Assembly: GCA_013407085.1 (NCBI GenBank) | Contig: JACCGJ010013258.1 | Span: 62,001-126,000, forward strand | Source: Atriophallophorus winterbourni | Taxonomy: Eukaryota; Platyhelminthes; Trematoda; Plagiorchiida; Microphallidae | Reading direction: 5' to 3' | Length of the DNA: 64,000 bases | Shown: positions 1 to 12,280 of the stretch, in pieces | Layout: every line of letters begins with the position of its first letter | Position numbering within the stretch: position 1 is the first letter of the stretch | Made by a program: the position numbers and the translations under genes | The notes under the pieces: model-generated | What the model saw: only the letters and a program-made list of their open reading frames with translations | What the model was told of the DNA's origin: nothing | The model's database searches: none

Positions 1-1990
1 TTCAAACCTTCAGGGTATACAGGTGGAGTGAAACAATAATCAATTTTATTTGCGTTTCAATGTAATGCATTATGATTTAAGGATTTCAGCCTGAAATTAC
101 CACATTTCAAATGCATAATGTACACCAGATAATTGTGTTGTTTGAAGGTTAGTTCCGTGATTGAATCAGTTGTGAATATTTTGACTCGAGCGTAAATAGT
201 TGGCACGAAATTGTAGTAATTTTTAAAGTTTTCGACAAATTATCGTTATTTTGTTTCGGGTTTAGAAAAGTCGGAGTCCATACAAGTTTGACGAGATCTA
301 GTTATCTAACATCAGGAAATTTAACAAAATATTTTGTGTAGTCAGTCCAACAATAAGCATGTTACCCTCAACACGGTTAACAGCCGATTAATCACTGTAC
401 GCAGATACACAGCAGATGTCTGACAAGTCAAACACTAATGGAGTTCTCTCACTTTTTACGAACCACATCCGAAGCCAAATGGTCACAAAACGTTGAAACA
501 TATACATGTTTATCTTATTTTTTAAAACAAAAAACCTGCACACTCTCCAGAAATATGCCTGTTCAGATAGCCCTCTCGATCTAATTTTCAATCCATTTTG
601 TACCAAACATTACGCTCAAAGTAGTCACCACACAGGGCTCACATAAACGAGATCAACAATTAACTCTTGAGAGTCGCTGACGCTTTCCATACCTTATGTT
701 TCCGAAAATGTTGCCGATTGAACTGTTGTCACGCAATCCTTCGGACACTTGGACAATGATGGGTTCGACGTGGCCATGGTCTGTCCATTTGCGGATTCCT
801 GGTCTATTGGTACAAGAGGATCGACCACAGCATATAATCCTAATGCGCGTAATTTACTCAAATCAATAGTACCTTTCCGAACTCTCACAGTGTTTGTTGT
901 ACTTATATATAGAACGAGCAAATGCTTCTCGGTGGCTTAACTATGAAAACAATCTGGAAATCTCGGGCACAAACGACCTCGTGCAAAGTGATCTGAACGT
1001 GAATGTTTAGTAAATAATTTTTTCTCAAATAATCTCATAATCACATTTTCACTTCGGAAAAGTTTCATTTGTTGATCGAATGAATACAAACACTCACCCG
1101 CTTTTCGAGCTAATTGTATCAAAGATATTTAAAAGAAAGATGATATGAGAGAGGTAATTTTAGATTACAGTGAAAGGCACATTTTTATGAAATCTTCAGA
1201 GCGTACAGGTGGAGTGAACCATTAATAAATTTTATTTGCGTTTCAATGTAATGTTATATGATTTAATGATTTCAGCATGGAATTACCACATTTCAAATGC
1301 ATATTGTACACCAGATAATTGTGTTGTTTGAAGGTTAGTTCCGTGAGTGAATCAGTTGTGAAAATTTTGAATCAAGCGTAAATAGTTGGCACGACATTGT
1401 AGTAATGTTTACAGTTTTCGACAAATTATCGTTATTTTGTTCCGGGTTTAGAAAAGTCGCAGTTCATACACGTTTGACGAGATCTAGATGTCTAACATCA
1501 GGAAATGTAACAAAATATGTTGTGTAGTCAGTCCAACAAGAAGCAGGTTACCCTCAACACGCTTAACATTACATTAATTATTGCACACAGATGCACTGCA
1601 GACGTCTGACATGTCATACACTAATGGAGTTCTCTTACTTATCACGAACCACATCCGAAGCCAAATGGTCACAAAACAATGAAACATACACATGCACATC
1701 TTTTTTTTTAAACAAAAAACCTCCACACTCCCTGGAAATATACCTGTCCTTATCGTCCTTTTGATCTGATTTGTAATTAATTTCGCACCAAACATTACGC
1801 TCATTTCGTCACCACACAGGGCTCACATGACCGATATCAAGAAATTACTCTCGAGAGTCGCCGACGCTCTCCATCCCTTATGTTCCCGAAAATATTGCCG
1901 ATTGAACTGTTGTCATGCAATCCTTGGAAAACTTGGACAATCATGGGTTCGACACGTTAATTACGACGTTCGACGCGTTAATTACTATCA
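1..1990. repeat. Macro-repeat, two head-to-tail partial units (end of module A plus start of module B)
   Basis: Two copies of the same segment follow each other with a period of about 1.19 kb: the landmark GTATACAGGTGGAGTGAA near base 15 recurs near 1201. Each copy runs from the second half of module A into the first part of module B, and related sequence recurs at 3150, 4600, 12280, 14550, 18780, 27850 and 32600. Short open frames occur, but they are not conserved between copies, so I see no gene. The change from the first to the second copy is near 950, where the text jumps back to module A (CACAAACGACCTCGTGCAAA). Confidence 0.75.
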
Positions 1991-2335
1991 CTTTTGTTCG
2001 ACAGTGAACATTTATTTTATTCAATCACTTACCATTTGCTTTTCTGTCTTTCGAGACTGTAACGTGTTCAAAGACGAATTATCAAATACAAATTATTGCT
2101 TTTGAATCAGGCAATAGAATGACACAAAAGCAAAATGTTGGACTTTTGCTATGTCCACCAATTGCGATTTAACGAGATTCACACTAACTTTCAGATCTAA
2201 GCAGAACACGTATTGCCACTCTGACCGTTCATGGGTTTGTAAAAAGCTCTTACAAATTTAATTTAGGCATGCAAGCTAAGTAATTATATCAGTCCATGTA
2301 CAAACCTTATTTTTCAGTGGCCTAGACTGATGTTC
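1991..2335. repeat. Macro-repeat module D
   Basis: Sequence from CACTTTTGTTCGACAGTGAA onward matches 6660-6850, and its later part matches the module D copies near 26300 and 31450. It joins module B to the next module A. No open frame is conserved between the copies. Confidence 0.6.
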
Positions 2336-3541
2336 AACCTTGGAACTATACATTGTAGAGCTTGAAAGTGGTCTACGGATAGCTATGAGTATGCGTGTCT
2401 GACAATCAGGAAAGGCATGCGATAAATGTTTTCTGAATCTAAAAGTTTTTTCACGGAAAGAATCGTCTACGATTTGATAACATTATAAGCTTCATTCAGT
2501 GATGTCCATCTGGTAGTTATTTTTTTACTGTTTCAAGTGTGTCTAGTTGAGGTCACCGATTAATAATTCCAATGCAACATATCGAAGCCAAGTTTAATGG
2601 GGATGCAAGTTGGTGAAATTTTAGTTAGCCACTGGAATCGTTTTGCTACAAACGTATGTCCCACAAAAATAAGGTCTATAAATAGGAGTTATTTCTGGTA
2701 TTTGCTGTATGTTTTCATGATTTGTATACATAATTCCAGTATTGTTATGTTTTCCATTTTATCGTGGGGAACGGACCAATGTCTCAATTCATCTATGTGT
2801 GAGGAGTGTTGGCCTGTTTCGTTCATGAAAGTTCTCATTCAGGTAGACTTTCATGAGGATATTTCTGTGGGTGTCTGGATGGTTTTCCATAGCTCAACTC
2901 ACTAAACAATCTACGCAAACGTTTGAAACTCCAACACAAACCACTTCGTGCAAATTGATCTGAAATTGAGTGTCAAGTGAACAATCACATTTTAAATAAT
3001 CTCAAAATCCTATTTTTACTCCTGAAATGTTTGATTTGTTGATTGAATAAGTACAAGAACTCACTTGCTAATTTTATTAAATAAATTTTAAAGACAGATG
3101 ATATGAGAAAGAAATGTTTTACATTACATTAGGAGGCACATTTTTATGAAATGTTAATGATATACACGTGGATTGCATAATTAATCAATATTATCTGCTT
3201 CCAAAATTAATGTTCTCAATGTTAAAGGTTTTAGCCTGAAAACACCACATTTCATATGCATAAAGAACCGCAGATAATTGTGTTGTTTAAAGGTCAGTTT
3301 CGTGATTGGTTTGGTTTTCAAAATTTTGATTCTAACGTATATAGCTGACACGAAATTGTAATAATGTTGAAAGTGTTCGAAATATTATAGTTCTACTGTT
3401 TCAAGTTTGGAAACATTTGGAAGTGATTGCGTGAGTTCACACAAGGTTGAAGATATCTAGTTGTCGAACATGAGAACATTCAACAACATATTTTGTGTAG
3501 TCAGTTTAACAATAAGCAATTTCCCTCCGCACGCCTAACAG
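2336..3541. repeat. Macro-repeat module A followed by start of module B
   Basis: A diverged copy of the 1 kb module A starts near the CCTTGGAAC landmark and runs into module B. Module B is interrupted at 3541 by a CR1-like insertion and resumes at 4595. The frame at 2597-2905 is not conserved in the other A copies and is not called a gene. Confidence 0.7.
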
Positions 3542-3543
3542 AA

Positions 3544-3572
3544 ATCAAAGATTCAAGGATTCAAGGATTTAT
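3544..3572 (-). repeat. 3' tail of CR1-like element, tandem octamer
   Basis: The plus strand shows ATTCAAGG repeated twice with flanking partial copies. On the element strand this is a CCTTGAAT tail directly next to the TAACAG duplication, marking the 3' terminus. Confidence 0.65.
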
Positions 3573-3727
3573 GGTTAAAAAAGTTAATTCTTTACAACAC
3601 CACAGGATAACGATATGAATGGAAACAGAAAAATAAAATAGTACAAAAGCAATAAGGATTATCAAATATAAGGCTCCTTATGTCTTTTTATGTTGCATAT
3701 ATAAGTCCGCCGCAAAGCAAGGAGAGT

Positions 3728-4594
3728 TCACCATATGTTGCGGTAGGGAATTCCAAAGAAATATAGCACGTATGGCAAAAAATTGCGCCGACAATCAATA
3801 CGGGAAATTGGAACGTAAAGGGATAAGGTATTTCCGCGTGTTACTTTACCATCACACACATCAAGCAATGGTTTCAGTGGATGTCCTCCAGTAGACACAA
3901 TTCTATATGTCAGAATAATATTGCAACGTATCCTCATTTGGGTAAAGTCGCATAGACCCAGACGTTGCAATCTTCCGGTTTACGGCACATTGCGAAGAAC
4001 AATCACTAACTTTGTTGCTCTATGATAGATTTTATCGAAGAGAGCAAAGTCTTTTCGCAGTCAAAGAGCCCAGACCTCTACCGCATACTCCATAGTAGGG
4101 CGATGGTAGACATTCATTATCCTTGGTAAGGTTACTAGACAGAATCTTCCAAATGTTCTTCGAAAGATACCCAACAATCTGTTTGATGTTCTATATGTGT
4201 TCTGGCAGTGCGCTGTGCTATTCAGGTTCCCGCTAATCCACACTCCAAGATATTTTTCCAATGAGCAATATCCTAGGTTTTCAGTTCCTAATCGATATGT
4301 CCAAGGAACATTCTTGTCCAAATGGAGCATCTTACCTTTCTGAAAGTTGAATGACATGTCATTCATGACCGCCCAATTCGACACGCTGACTAAATCCATT
4401 TGTATTTTCTCACAATCATCTGCAGAACTAATAGGAGTCTAAATTTTCATGTCATCCACAAAAAGGATCATTTTGGACGATGTGAGGGTAAGGTAAAACA
4501 TTTATGTACAGCTGAAAGAGAAGCGGGCCTAGCACAGATCCTTGTGGGACTTCACTGGTGGTTTTATACGTTTGGGATAGCGCCCCGTTAATTT
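3728..4594 (-). pseudogene. CR1-like reverse transcriptase, C-terminal part, frameshifted
   Basis: Minus-strand translation begins with VKINGALSQTYKTT, then VPQGSVLGPLLF, an RT palm motif. After a frameshift near 4480 comes ILFVDDMKI, where VDD is the polymerase catalytic motif. It continues with MSFNFQKGKMLHL, EKYLGVWIS and TMEYAVEVWAL (4061-4399), then RLGLCDFTQ and IILTYRIV, and ends with the RGNTLSLYVPISR region (3728-3970). These are the usual blocks, in order, of the RT thumb and C-terminal region of CR1-like elements. The N-terminal RT, endonuclease and ORF1 are absent. A shorter relative is at 39096-39420. Confidence 0.85.
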
Positions 4595-5084
4595 TAACAG
4601 CCCCCTGATCATTGCAACCAAATACACTCCAGACGTCTGCCAAGTCAAACACTATTTTCTTTAACCCGCTAATTGCGAACCACGAACGAAACCGAATGGT
4701 CAAATTGGTGAATTATGCATAAAACAATGAAGCATACAAAAGCTTATCTTATTTTGTAAAATTAAAAACACATCCATACTGTCCAGAAATATGCCTGTCC
4801 AGATCGCCGCTTCAATCAGATTATAAATAAATTTCGTGCCAAACATTACGCTTCAAGTCGTCACCACACATGGTTCGCAATACCGAGATCAACAAAATGT
4901 TTGGGAGTGTGGCTGACGCTGTCCATCCCTTATGTTCCCTAATATATTGTCGCTCGAATTGTTGTCATGCATTACTCCGTTAACTTTTACAATCATGGGT
5001 TCGATATGGACATTGTCTCTCCTTTCGGGGATTAATGTTCTTTTGATAGCAGAGGCTAGAATATAGCATTTGATATTATTGCTC

Positions 5085-5133
<49 letters not shown>

Positions 5134-5600
5134 TCGAATCCTTATTGCCTTTTCGAACTCTCTTATATATTGTACGAGCAAATGCGAAACCATCAAAATG
5201 TCGCATTAATATGTTTGGAAATATCGCGAACGTTTAATGGTTGATAGCCTAAACTATTCTAGATGGTTCATGCGATTATTTAAGGAGTGTATTAGATCGA
5301 ATAATATTATTTTCGTTGAATTACAGTCAAATAAATTAGCGCATGGTGCATAGCGCATTCGCAACGTGTGCGAGACTCGTGATTTCGGAATATGTGCAGA
5401 ACTCCAACCTCCGGGACAACACAATAAGGATGGATCATTGAAGGATCGTATAACACGGTGTTTTTGGACTGACAAAATTCATTGTACGAGCAAGTTTACT
5501 GAAGTGATATATAACGCACTGAAAATAGAATTAGCAAGTTTATGAGAAAGTGAAATTGATCGCTTATTTAGAAGCGTACAAGGACAAACGGAGCTAGATT
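4595..5600. repeat. Macro-repeat module B, continuation after the CR1-like insertion
   Basis: Landmarks in order: GACGTCTGCCAAGTCAAACA, a diverged GTCACCACACA segment, ACAATCATGGGTTCGA, and TTAGCGCATG. They match 12480-13480, 18960-19900 and 28080-29060 in the same order. This copy alone carries an expanded TTA microsatellite at 5086-5132. Confidence 0.75.
5086..5132. repeat. (TTA)n microsatellite
   Basis: About 15 uninterrupted ATT/TTA trinucleotides. On the minus strand they would read as a poly-Asn run, but this lies in repeat DNA and is not evidence for a protein. Confidence 0.95.
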
Positions 5601-6654
5601 AGATTCCTTAGTGCTTCGAAAATTATGGTTTACTAAGCTCATCATCACTGCATTCTGTTCGTTTCTCCGGTTCTTCAGATCACTTGGTGAATCGAAGACT
5701 AGTGACATGACATAAAGTTTTCAACCCTAGAGAGTTTGAGGTGATTAATGTCAGAACACTATCCACGCTGGTGATGGAAACTTAGATCTATATACGGATC
5801 AAGTTTCCGTCCTTACCATCAGAACAGCTACCACAATGCCCTGATGTATATACACACGTTGAGAGATTGCAAATTAAAACCGTAAGCGTAATAAAGAATT
5901 TCCTTTTCTTCTCAAAGTAGTCAATGGCTCCTTCTTCCAAAATAAAGCCCCATAGTTCCAGGATATATAATATTGTGCTTTTATCATTGTTTATATTAAT
6001 CAATTTTTTATGAATAATTTTTTATTGTCTTGTTATAATGAATACATATGAATATTTCCACATTTTAAATTTTGGCGCCAGGCGTCCACCATTCTCCTTA
6101 GAAGAAAGTATGGGTTGTATGACTACCATAAATATAATTGCATAGGTATGTGAAGATTTATCTCGTGTAAAATTCAGTAGGCGAACGTTTGGTGTGGTTA
6201 AAACTTGCTTACATCAACATCCACTCAAAAACCTGTAGCATGTTTCCCTAACTAATGGTGTTAGACGCTTCATAATTGTTTACTAGTGTGTCTGACGGAA
6301 GCGCATTCAAAGAAAAGTGACCCATCGATTTGGAGTGGAAGCTCCATACACTCTGTCATCACGCCATCGAGGATTTTGGAATGATGGTTATAAAGATGTT
6401 ATCCTTGATAAAGAGTCCAGACTCATAAAAGTGGACAAAACGCAATTGAAATGTTTCCTACCATGTCAGATACTTTTCATTCTAATTATGACAGATGCTC
6501 AAAATTCTTTTCTCGTATTGTCTCGTTCAACTAATCTTTGATATCCTGTAACCAAAATAACAATCTACAGAATAAGTCATAATTCGCACGCTTGTAGGTA
6601 GAAGGTTTCATATTTAGAATGTCATTATCGTGAAAAAATTCTAGGAAGGCGTTA
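5601..6654. other. Unassigned spacer inside the macro-repeat region
   Basis: I see no recognisable gene, RNA or repeated module. Short open frames (such as 6317-6541 and 5788-6003) have no motif I recognise and no second copy in the window. Confidence 0.4.
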
Positions 6655-7272
6655 AATAACATCACTTTTATTCGACAGTGAGCATTTATTTTATTCAATC
6701 ACTTACGTATTTCTCTTATCTCTGTTAAGTCTGTCGCGTGTTCAAAGAAGAAATATCACATATAAATATTCGCTTTTGAATCAATCAGTACAATAACACA
6801 AAAAGCAAAAACTTGGACTGTGGCTAAGTTCATCAATGAAGTGACGATGACCATATTTGAAGAGAGTTAGTTTCCCAAAATATTCGATATATCGTACCGA
6901 TATTTAATTTAAAAAAAACTGCAGAAAAGTTCAAGTGTGACGAAATGGAAAAAATGATAAAGAGATTGTCATCGAAGGTTTGGTTCCGAGGATATTCTCA
7001 TATTTAAAAAATTCCATCGCCATCACCAACCACATCCAGCAACTTGTCGCTACACGTCTCATTGTTTCACTCAACGGAAATGTTTCTTTTGACAGGAAGA
7101 TTGCCTATATATCGCAGTTCAAACATTTTAATCAATTGCGATACTACGAGATTTCTACCTGATTTAAGATCGAAGCAGAATTTGAATTGATACTCTAAAC
7201 ATTCATTATCTTACAAGATTTAACCATGCAAGCAAAAGAATAATAAAAATACATGTACAAAACTTTATTTGA
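6655..7272. repeat. Macro-repeat module D, longer copy
   Basis: Starts with sequence matching 1991-2110 and leads directly into the first unit of the module A tandem array, the same D-to-A order as at 26300-26478 and 31400-31570. Confidence 0.65.
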
Positions 7273-10200
7273 TGTAGCGTATAATAACGTTTACCCTTGG
7301 AAATATATATTGTCAAGCTTGAGAGTTTTCTACGGCTAGCTACATGTCGTACAACCAGGAAAGTTATGCGCGAAATGACTGCTGAGTCTCAGTTTGTTTT
7401 CACAGAACAGGACGTCATCGATTGGATCAGATTACAAGCTTCAATATCTTGACGACATTCAGGAAATTCCATCAAGTTAGTATTTATTCTACTGTTTGAT
7501 GTTTGTCTATTTGGGATCACCAATTATTACTTGAAATGCAACATACCAAAGCCATGTTTATGAGCATTTATGTTCGTGAAAGCGTAGTTATCCACTGTCA
7601 TCGTTTTCCTACAAGAGTATGCGCCACAACAATAGGGTGACTAACTATGACATATTTTTGTACGGCCTGTATGCTCCCTTGATTTTTTTACATTATTTAA
7701 CTATTCTCATGATTCCCATCTTATTGCGATGAACTGACTATTGTGTCTATTCATCTATGTGTGAGGAGAGTTTTCTTGTTTCGTTCGTGATGGTCTTCAT
7801 ACAGGTAGGCATCAATGAAGATATTGCTGCGGTGTGTGGATGGTCTTCGGGGGTTACCTCCAAGATAATCAGGAAAACTCAGCCGCAAACGACCTTGTGC
7901 AAACTGATCTGAACTTGAGTGTCATGTAAATAATCTTATCTCAAATAATCTCATAATCACGTATGTACTTCGGAAATGCTCAATTTGTTGATTACATCAG
8001 TACAAACACTCACCCTCCACGTCAGCTGATTGTATTTTATAAATTTCAAATATGATATTAGAGAGGAAACTTTTAGAATACAAGAAAGGCACATTCCTAT
8101 GAAATAGTTATGGTATAACGGTGGAGTGAACCGTTGATCAATTTTATATGCGTTTGAATTTAATGTTCTATGTCTTAGAGGTTTTAGCCAAAACTTGCCA
8201 CACTTTAGATGCATGATGTACGCCAGATAATTTTGTTGTTTACAAGTTAGTTCCGTGATTGTATTGGTTGTAAAAAACGTTTTTTCGCTGTAGCGTATAA
8301 TTACGTTTAACCTTGGAAATATATTGTCAAGCTTGAGAGTTTTCTACGGCTAGCTACATGTCGTACAACCAGGAAAGTGATGCGCGAAATGGTTGCTGAA
8401 TCTCAGTTTCTTTTCACAGAACGGGAGGTCTACGATTGGATCAGGTTACAAGCTTCAAAATCTTAATGGCATTCAGTGGATGTCATCAAGTTAGTATTTT
8501 CTCTCTACTTTGAAATTTGTCTATTTGATATTTCCCATCAATACTTGAAATGCAACATACTATAGCCACGTTTATGAGGATTTACGTTCGTGAAAGCGTA
8601 GCTATCCACTGTAATCTTTTTCCTACAAAAGTATGCACCACACCAATAGGGTGTCTAACTATGACATATTTTTGTATGGCCTGTATGTTTCCTTGATTTT
8701 TTTTACATTATTCAACTATTCTCATGATTCCCATCCAATTGCGATGAACTGACTATTGTGTCTATTCATCTATGTTTTAGGAGAATTTTGTTGTTTCGTT
8801 CGTGATGGTTTTCATACAGGTAGACATTAAGGAAGATATTGCTGCGGTGTGTGGATGTTCCTCGAGGGTTACCTCCAAGTTAATCAGGACAACTCAAATA
8901 TTCTCATAATCACGTTTGTAATTCGGAAATGCTCAATTTGTTGATTACATAAGTACAAACACTCACCCCCTTCTATAGCTAATTGTATTAAATAAATTTC
9001 AAAGATGATATGAGAGAGGAAACTTTTACAATACAAAAAAGGCACATTTCTATGAAATATTTATAGTATACAGGTGAAGTGAACCGTTGATCAATTTAAT
9101 ATGCGTCTTGATTTGATGTTCTATGTTTTAGAGGATTTAGCCTGAACTTGTCACATTTAAGTGCATAATGTACGACAGATAATTTTGTTGTCTACAGGTT
9201 AGTTCCGTGATTATAATGATTGTGAATACGTTTTTTGCTGTAGCGTATGTTTACGTTTAACCTTGGAAATATATATTGTCAAGCTTGAAAGTTTTTTACA
9301 GCTAGCTACATGTCGTACAACCAGGAAAGTTATGCGCGAAATGGTTGCTGAGTCTCAGTTTCTTTTCACAGAACGGGACGTCTACGATTGGATCAGATTA
9401 CAAGCTTTAAATACTTGATGGCATTCAGTGAATGTCATCAAGTTAGTATTTTTTCTCTTCTTTAAAGTTTGTGTATTTGATATTACCCATCAATTCTTGA
9501 AATGCAACATACTATAGCCACGTTTATGAGCATTTATGTTCGTGAAAACGTAGTTATCCACTGTAATCGTTTTCCTACAAAAGTATGCCCCACAACAATA
9601 GGGTGTCTTACTATGACATATTTTTGTATGGCCTGTATGTTTCCTTGATTTTTTTTACATTATACAACTATTCTCATGATTCCCATTCAATTGCGATGAA
9701 CTGACTATTGTGTCTATTCATCTATGTGTGAAGAGAGTTTTCTTGTTTCGTTCGTGATATTTTTCATACAGGTAGACATCAATGAAGATATTGCTGCGGT
9801 GTGTCGATGTTCCTCGAGTGATACCTCCAAGATAATCAGGACAACTCAGCCACAAACGACCTTGTGCAAACTGATCTGAACTTGAGTGTCATGTAAATAA
9901 TCTTATCTCAAATAATCTCATAATCACGTATATACTTCGGAAATGCTAAATTTGTTGATTACATAAGTAGAAACACTCACCCTCCCCGTCAGCTGATTGT
10001 ATTCAATAAATTTCAAAGATGATATGAGAGAGGAAACTTTTAGAATACAAGAAAGGCACATTCCTATGAAATAGTTATGGTATAAAGGTGGAGTGAAACG
10101 TTGATCAATTTTATATGCGTTTGAATTTAATGTTCTATGTTTTAGAGGTTTGATCCCAAACTTGCCACACTTTAAATGCATAATGTACGGCAGATAATTT

Positions 10201-12280
10201 TGTTGTTCACAGGTTAGTTCCGTGATTGTAATGGTTGTAAAAAACTTTTTCTCGCTGTAGCGTATAAGTACGTTTAACCTTGGAAATATATTTTCAAGCT
10301 TGTAAGTTTTCTACGGCTAGCTACATGTAGTACAACCAGGAAAGTTTTGCGCGAAATGGTTGCTAAGTCTTAGTTTCTATTCACAAATTGGGACGTCTAC
10401 GTTCATTTCAGATTACAAGCTTCAAAATCTCGATGGCATTCAGTGAATGCCACCAAGTTAGTATTTTTTCTCTTGTTTGATGTTTTTGTATTTAAGATCA
10501 CCCATTAATACTTGAAATGCAACATACTGTAGCAACGTTTATGAGCACTTATGTTCGTGAAAGCGTAGTTTTCCACTGTAATCGTTTTCCCACAAAAGTA
10601 TAATCCACAACAATAGGGTGTCTTACTATGACATATTTTTGTTTGGCCTGTATGCTTCCTTGATTTTTTTACATTATTTAACTATTCTCATGATTCTCAT
10701 TTTATTGCGATGAACTGACTATTGTGTCTATTCATCTATGTGTGAGGAGAGTTTTCTTGTTTCGTTCGTGATGGTTTTCATACAGGTAGACTTTAATGAA
10801 GATATTGCTGCGGTGTGTGGATGTTCCTCGCGGGCTACCTCCAAGATAATCAGGAAAACCCAGCCACAAACGACATTGTGCAAACTGATCTGAACTTAAG
10901 TGTCAAGTAAATAATCTTATCTCAAATAATCTCATAATCACGTTTGTTCTTCGGAAATGCTCAATTTGTTGATTACATAAGTAGAAACACTCACCCCCTT
11001 TTTTATCCAATTGTATTAAATAAATTTCAAAGATGATATGAGAGAGGGAACTTTTACAATACAAGAAAGGCACATTTCTATTACATATTTATAGTATACA
11101 GGTGGAGTTAACCGTTGATCAATTTTATATACGTCTTAATTTGATGTTCTATGTTGTAGAGGTTTTAACCTAATCTTGCCACATTTTAAATGCATAATGT
11201 ACGGCAGATAATTTTGTTGTTTACAGGTTAGTTCCGTGATTGGATTGGTTGTAAAAAACGTTATTTGCTGTAGCGTATAATTACGTTCAAACTTGAAAAT
11301 ATATATTGTCAAGCTTGACAGTTTTCTACGGCTAGCTATATGTCGTACAACCAGGAATGTTATGCGCGAAATAGTCGGTAAATGTCAGTTTCTCTTCACA
11401 GAACGGGACGTCTACGATTGGATCAGATTACAAGCATCAAACTCTTGACGGCATTCAGTGAATTTTGTCAAGTTAGTATTTATTCTACTGTTTGATGTTT
11501 GTCTATTTGAGATCACCCACTATTACTTGAAATGCAAAATACCAAAGCCACCTCAATGAGCATTTATTTTCGTGGGAGCGTAGTTATCCACTGTAATCGT
11601 TTTCCTACAAAAGTATGCCCCACAACGCTAGGGTGTCTAAATATGGCATATTTTTGTATGGCCTGTATGCTTCCTTGATTTTTTCACATTATATAACTAT
11701 TCTCATGATTCCCATCTTATTGCGATGAACTGACTATTGTGTATATTCATCTATGCGTGAGGAGAGTTTCCTTGTTCCTTTATTGATGGTCTTCATACAG
11801 GTAGGCATCAATGAAGATATTGCTGCGGTGTGTGGATGTTCCTCGGGGGCTACCTCCAAGATAATCAGGACAACTCAGCCACAAACGACATTGTGGAAAC
11901 CGATCTGAAATTGAGTGTCATGTAAATAATCTTATCTTAAATATTCTCATAATTACGTTTGTACTTCGGAAATGCTCAATTTTTTGATCACATAAGTACA
12001 AACACTCACCCACACCGTCAGCTAATTGTATTGAATAAATATCGAAGATGATATGAGACAAGAAACGTTTACAATACAAGAAAGGCACATTCCTATGAAA
12101 TAATCATGGTATACAGGTGGAGTGAACCGTTGATCATTTTTGTATGCGTTTTATTTTAATGTTCTATGTTGTAGAGGTTTTAGCCTAAACTTGACACATT
12201 TTAAATGCATAATGTACGGCAGATAATTTTGTTGTTTACAGGTTAGTTCCGTGAGTGGATTGTTTGTAAAAAATTCCGAT
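7273..12280. repeat. Five-copy tandem array of the ~1 kb module A
   Basis: The landmark GTAGCGTATAA (with small variants) occurs at 7273, 8290, 9240, 10258 and 11270, giving periods of 1017, 950, 1018 and 1012. Each unit contains, in order, GCTACATGTCGTACAACCAG (or close), GTTTTCCTACAA, TTGCTGCGGTGTGT, GATGATATGAGA and TGCATAATGTACG. The second unit is short because about 65 bases are missing near 8893, from ACTCAGCC to TCTCAAAT. Open frames of 85 codons recur at 7957 and 9924 on the minus strand but are broken in other units, so they look incidental. Confidence 0.92.

Larger units (their letters stand above)
3542..4594 (-). mobile_element. 5'-truncated CR1-like non-LTR retrotransposon inserted in module B
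   Basis: About 1.05 kb separates two halves of module B and is flanked by TAACAG on both sides (3536-3541 and 4595-4600), a probable target-site duplication. On the minus strand the element starts inside the reverse transcriptase domain and ends with copies of an 8-base repeat (CCTTGAAT). 5' truncation and a short-repeat tail in place of poly(A) are usual for the CR1 clade. The copy is dead: it is truncated and has at least one frameshift and several stops. Confidence 0.8.

Noticed and set aside
4889..5206. Minus-strand frame with a poly-Asn run
   Set aside because: The run is the (TTA)n microsatellite in module B; flanks are not open in other module B copies.
6070..6085. TGGCGCCAGGCG as a retroviral-type primer-binding site
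   Set aside because: No LTR end upstream and no gag or pol downstream.
7957..10181. Recurring 85-codon minus-strand frame (7957-8214 and 9924-10181)
   Set aside because: It lies in tandem module A units and is broken in the other units, so similarity reflects DNA duplication and not coding constraint.
7261..12280. CRISPR-like or phage/bacterial repeat array
   Set aside because: Units are about 1 kb, not short direct repeats with unique spacers, and the whole window is eukaryotic in character.
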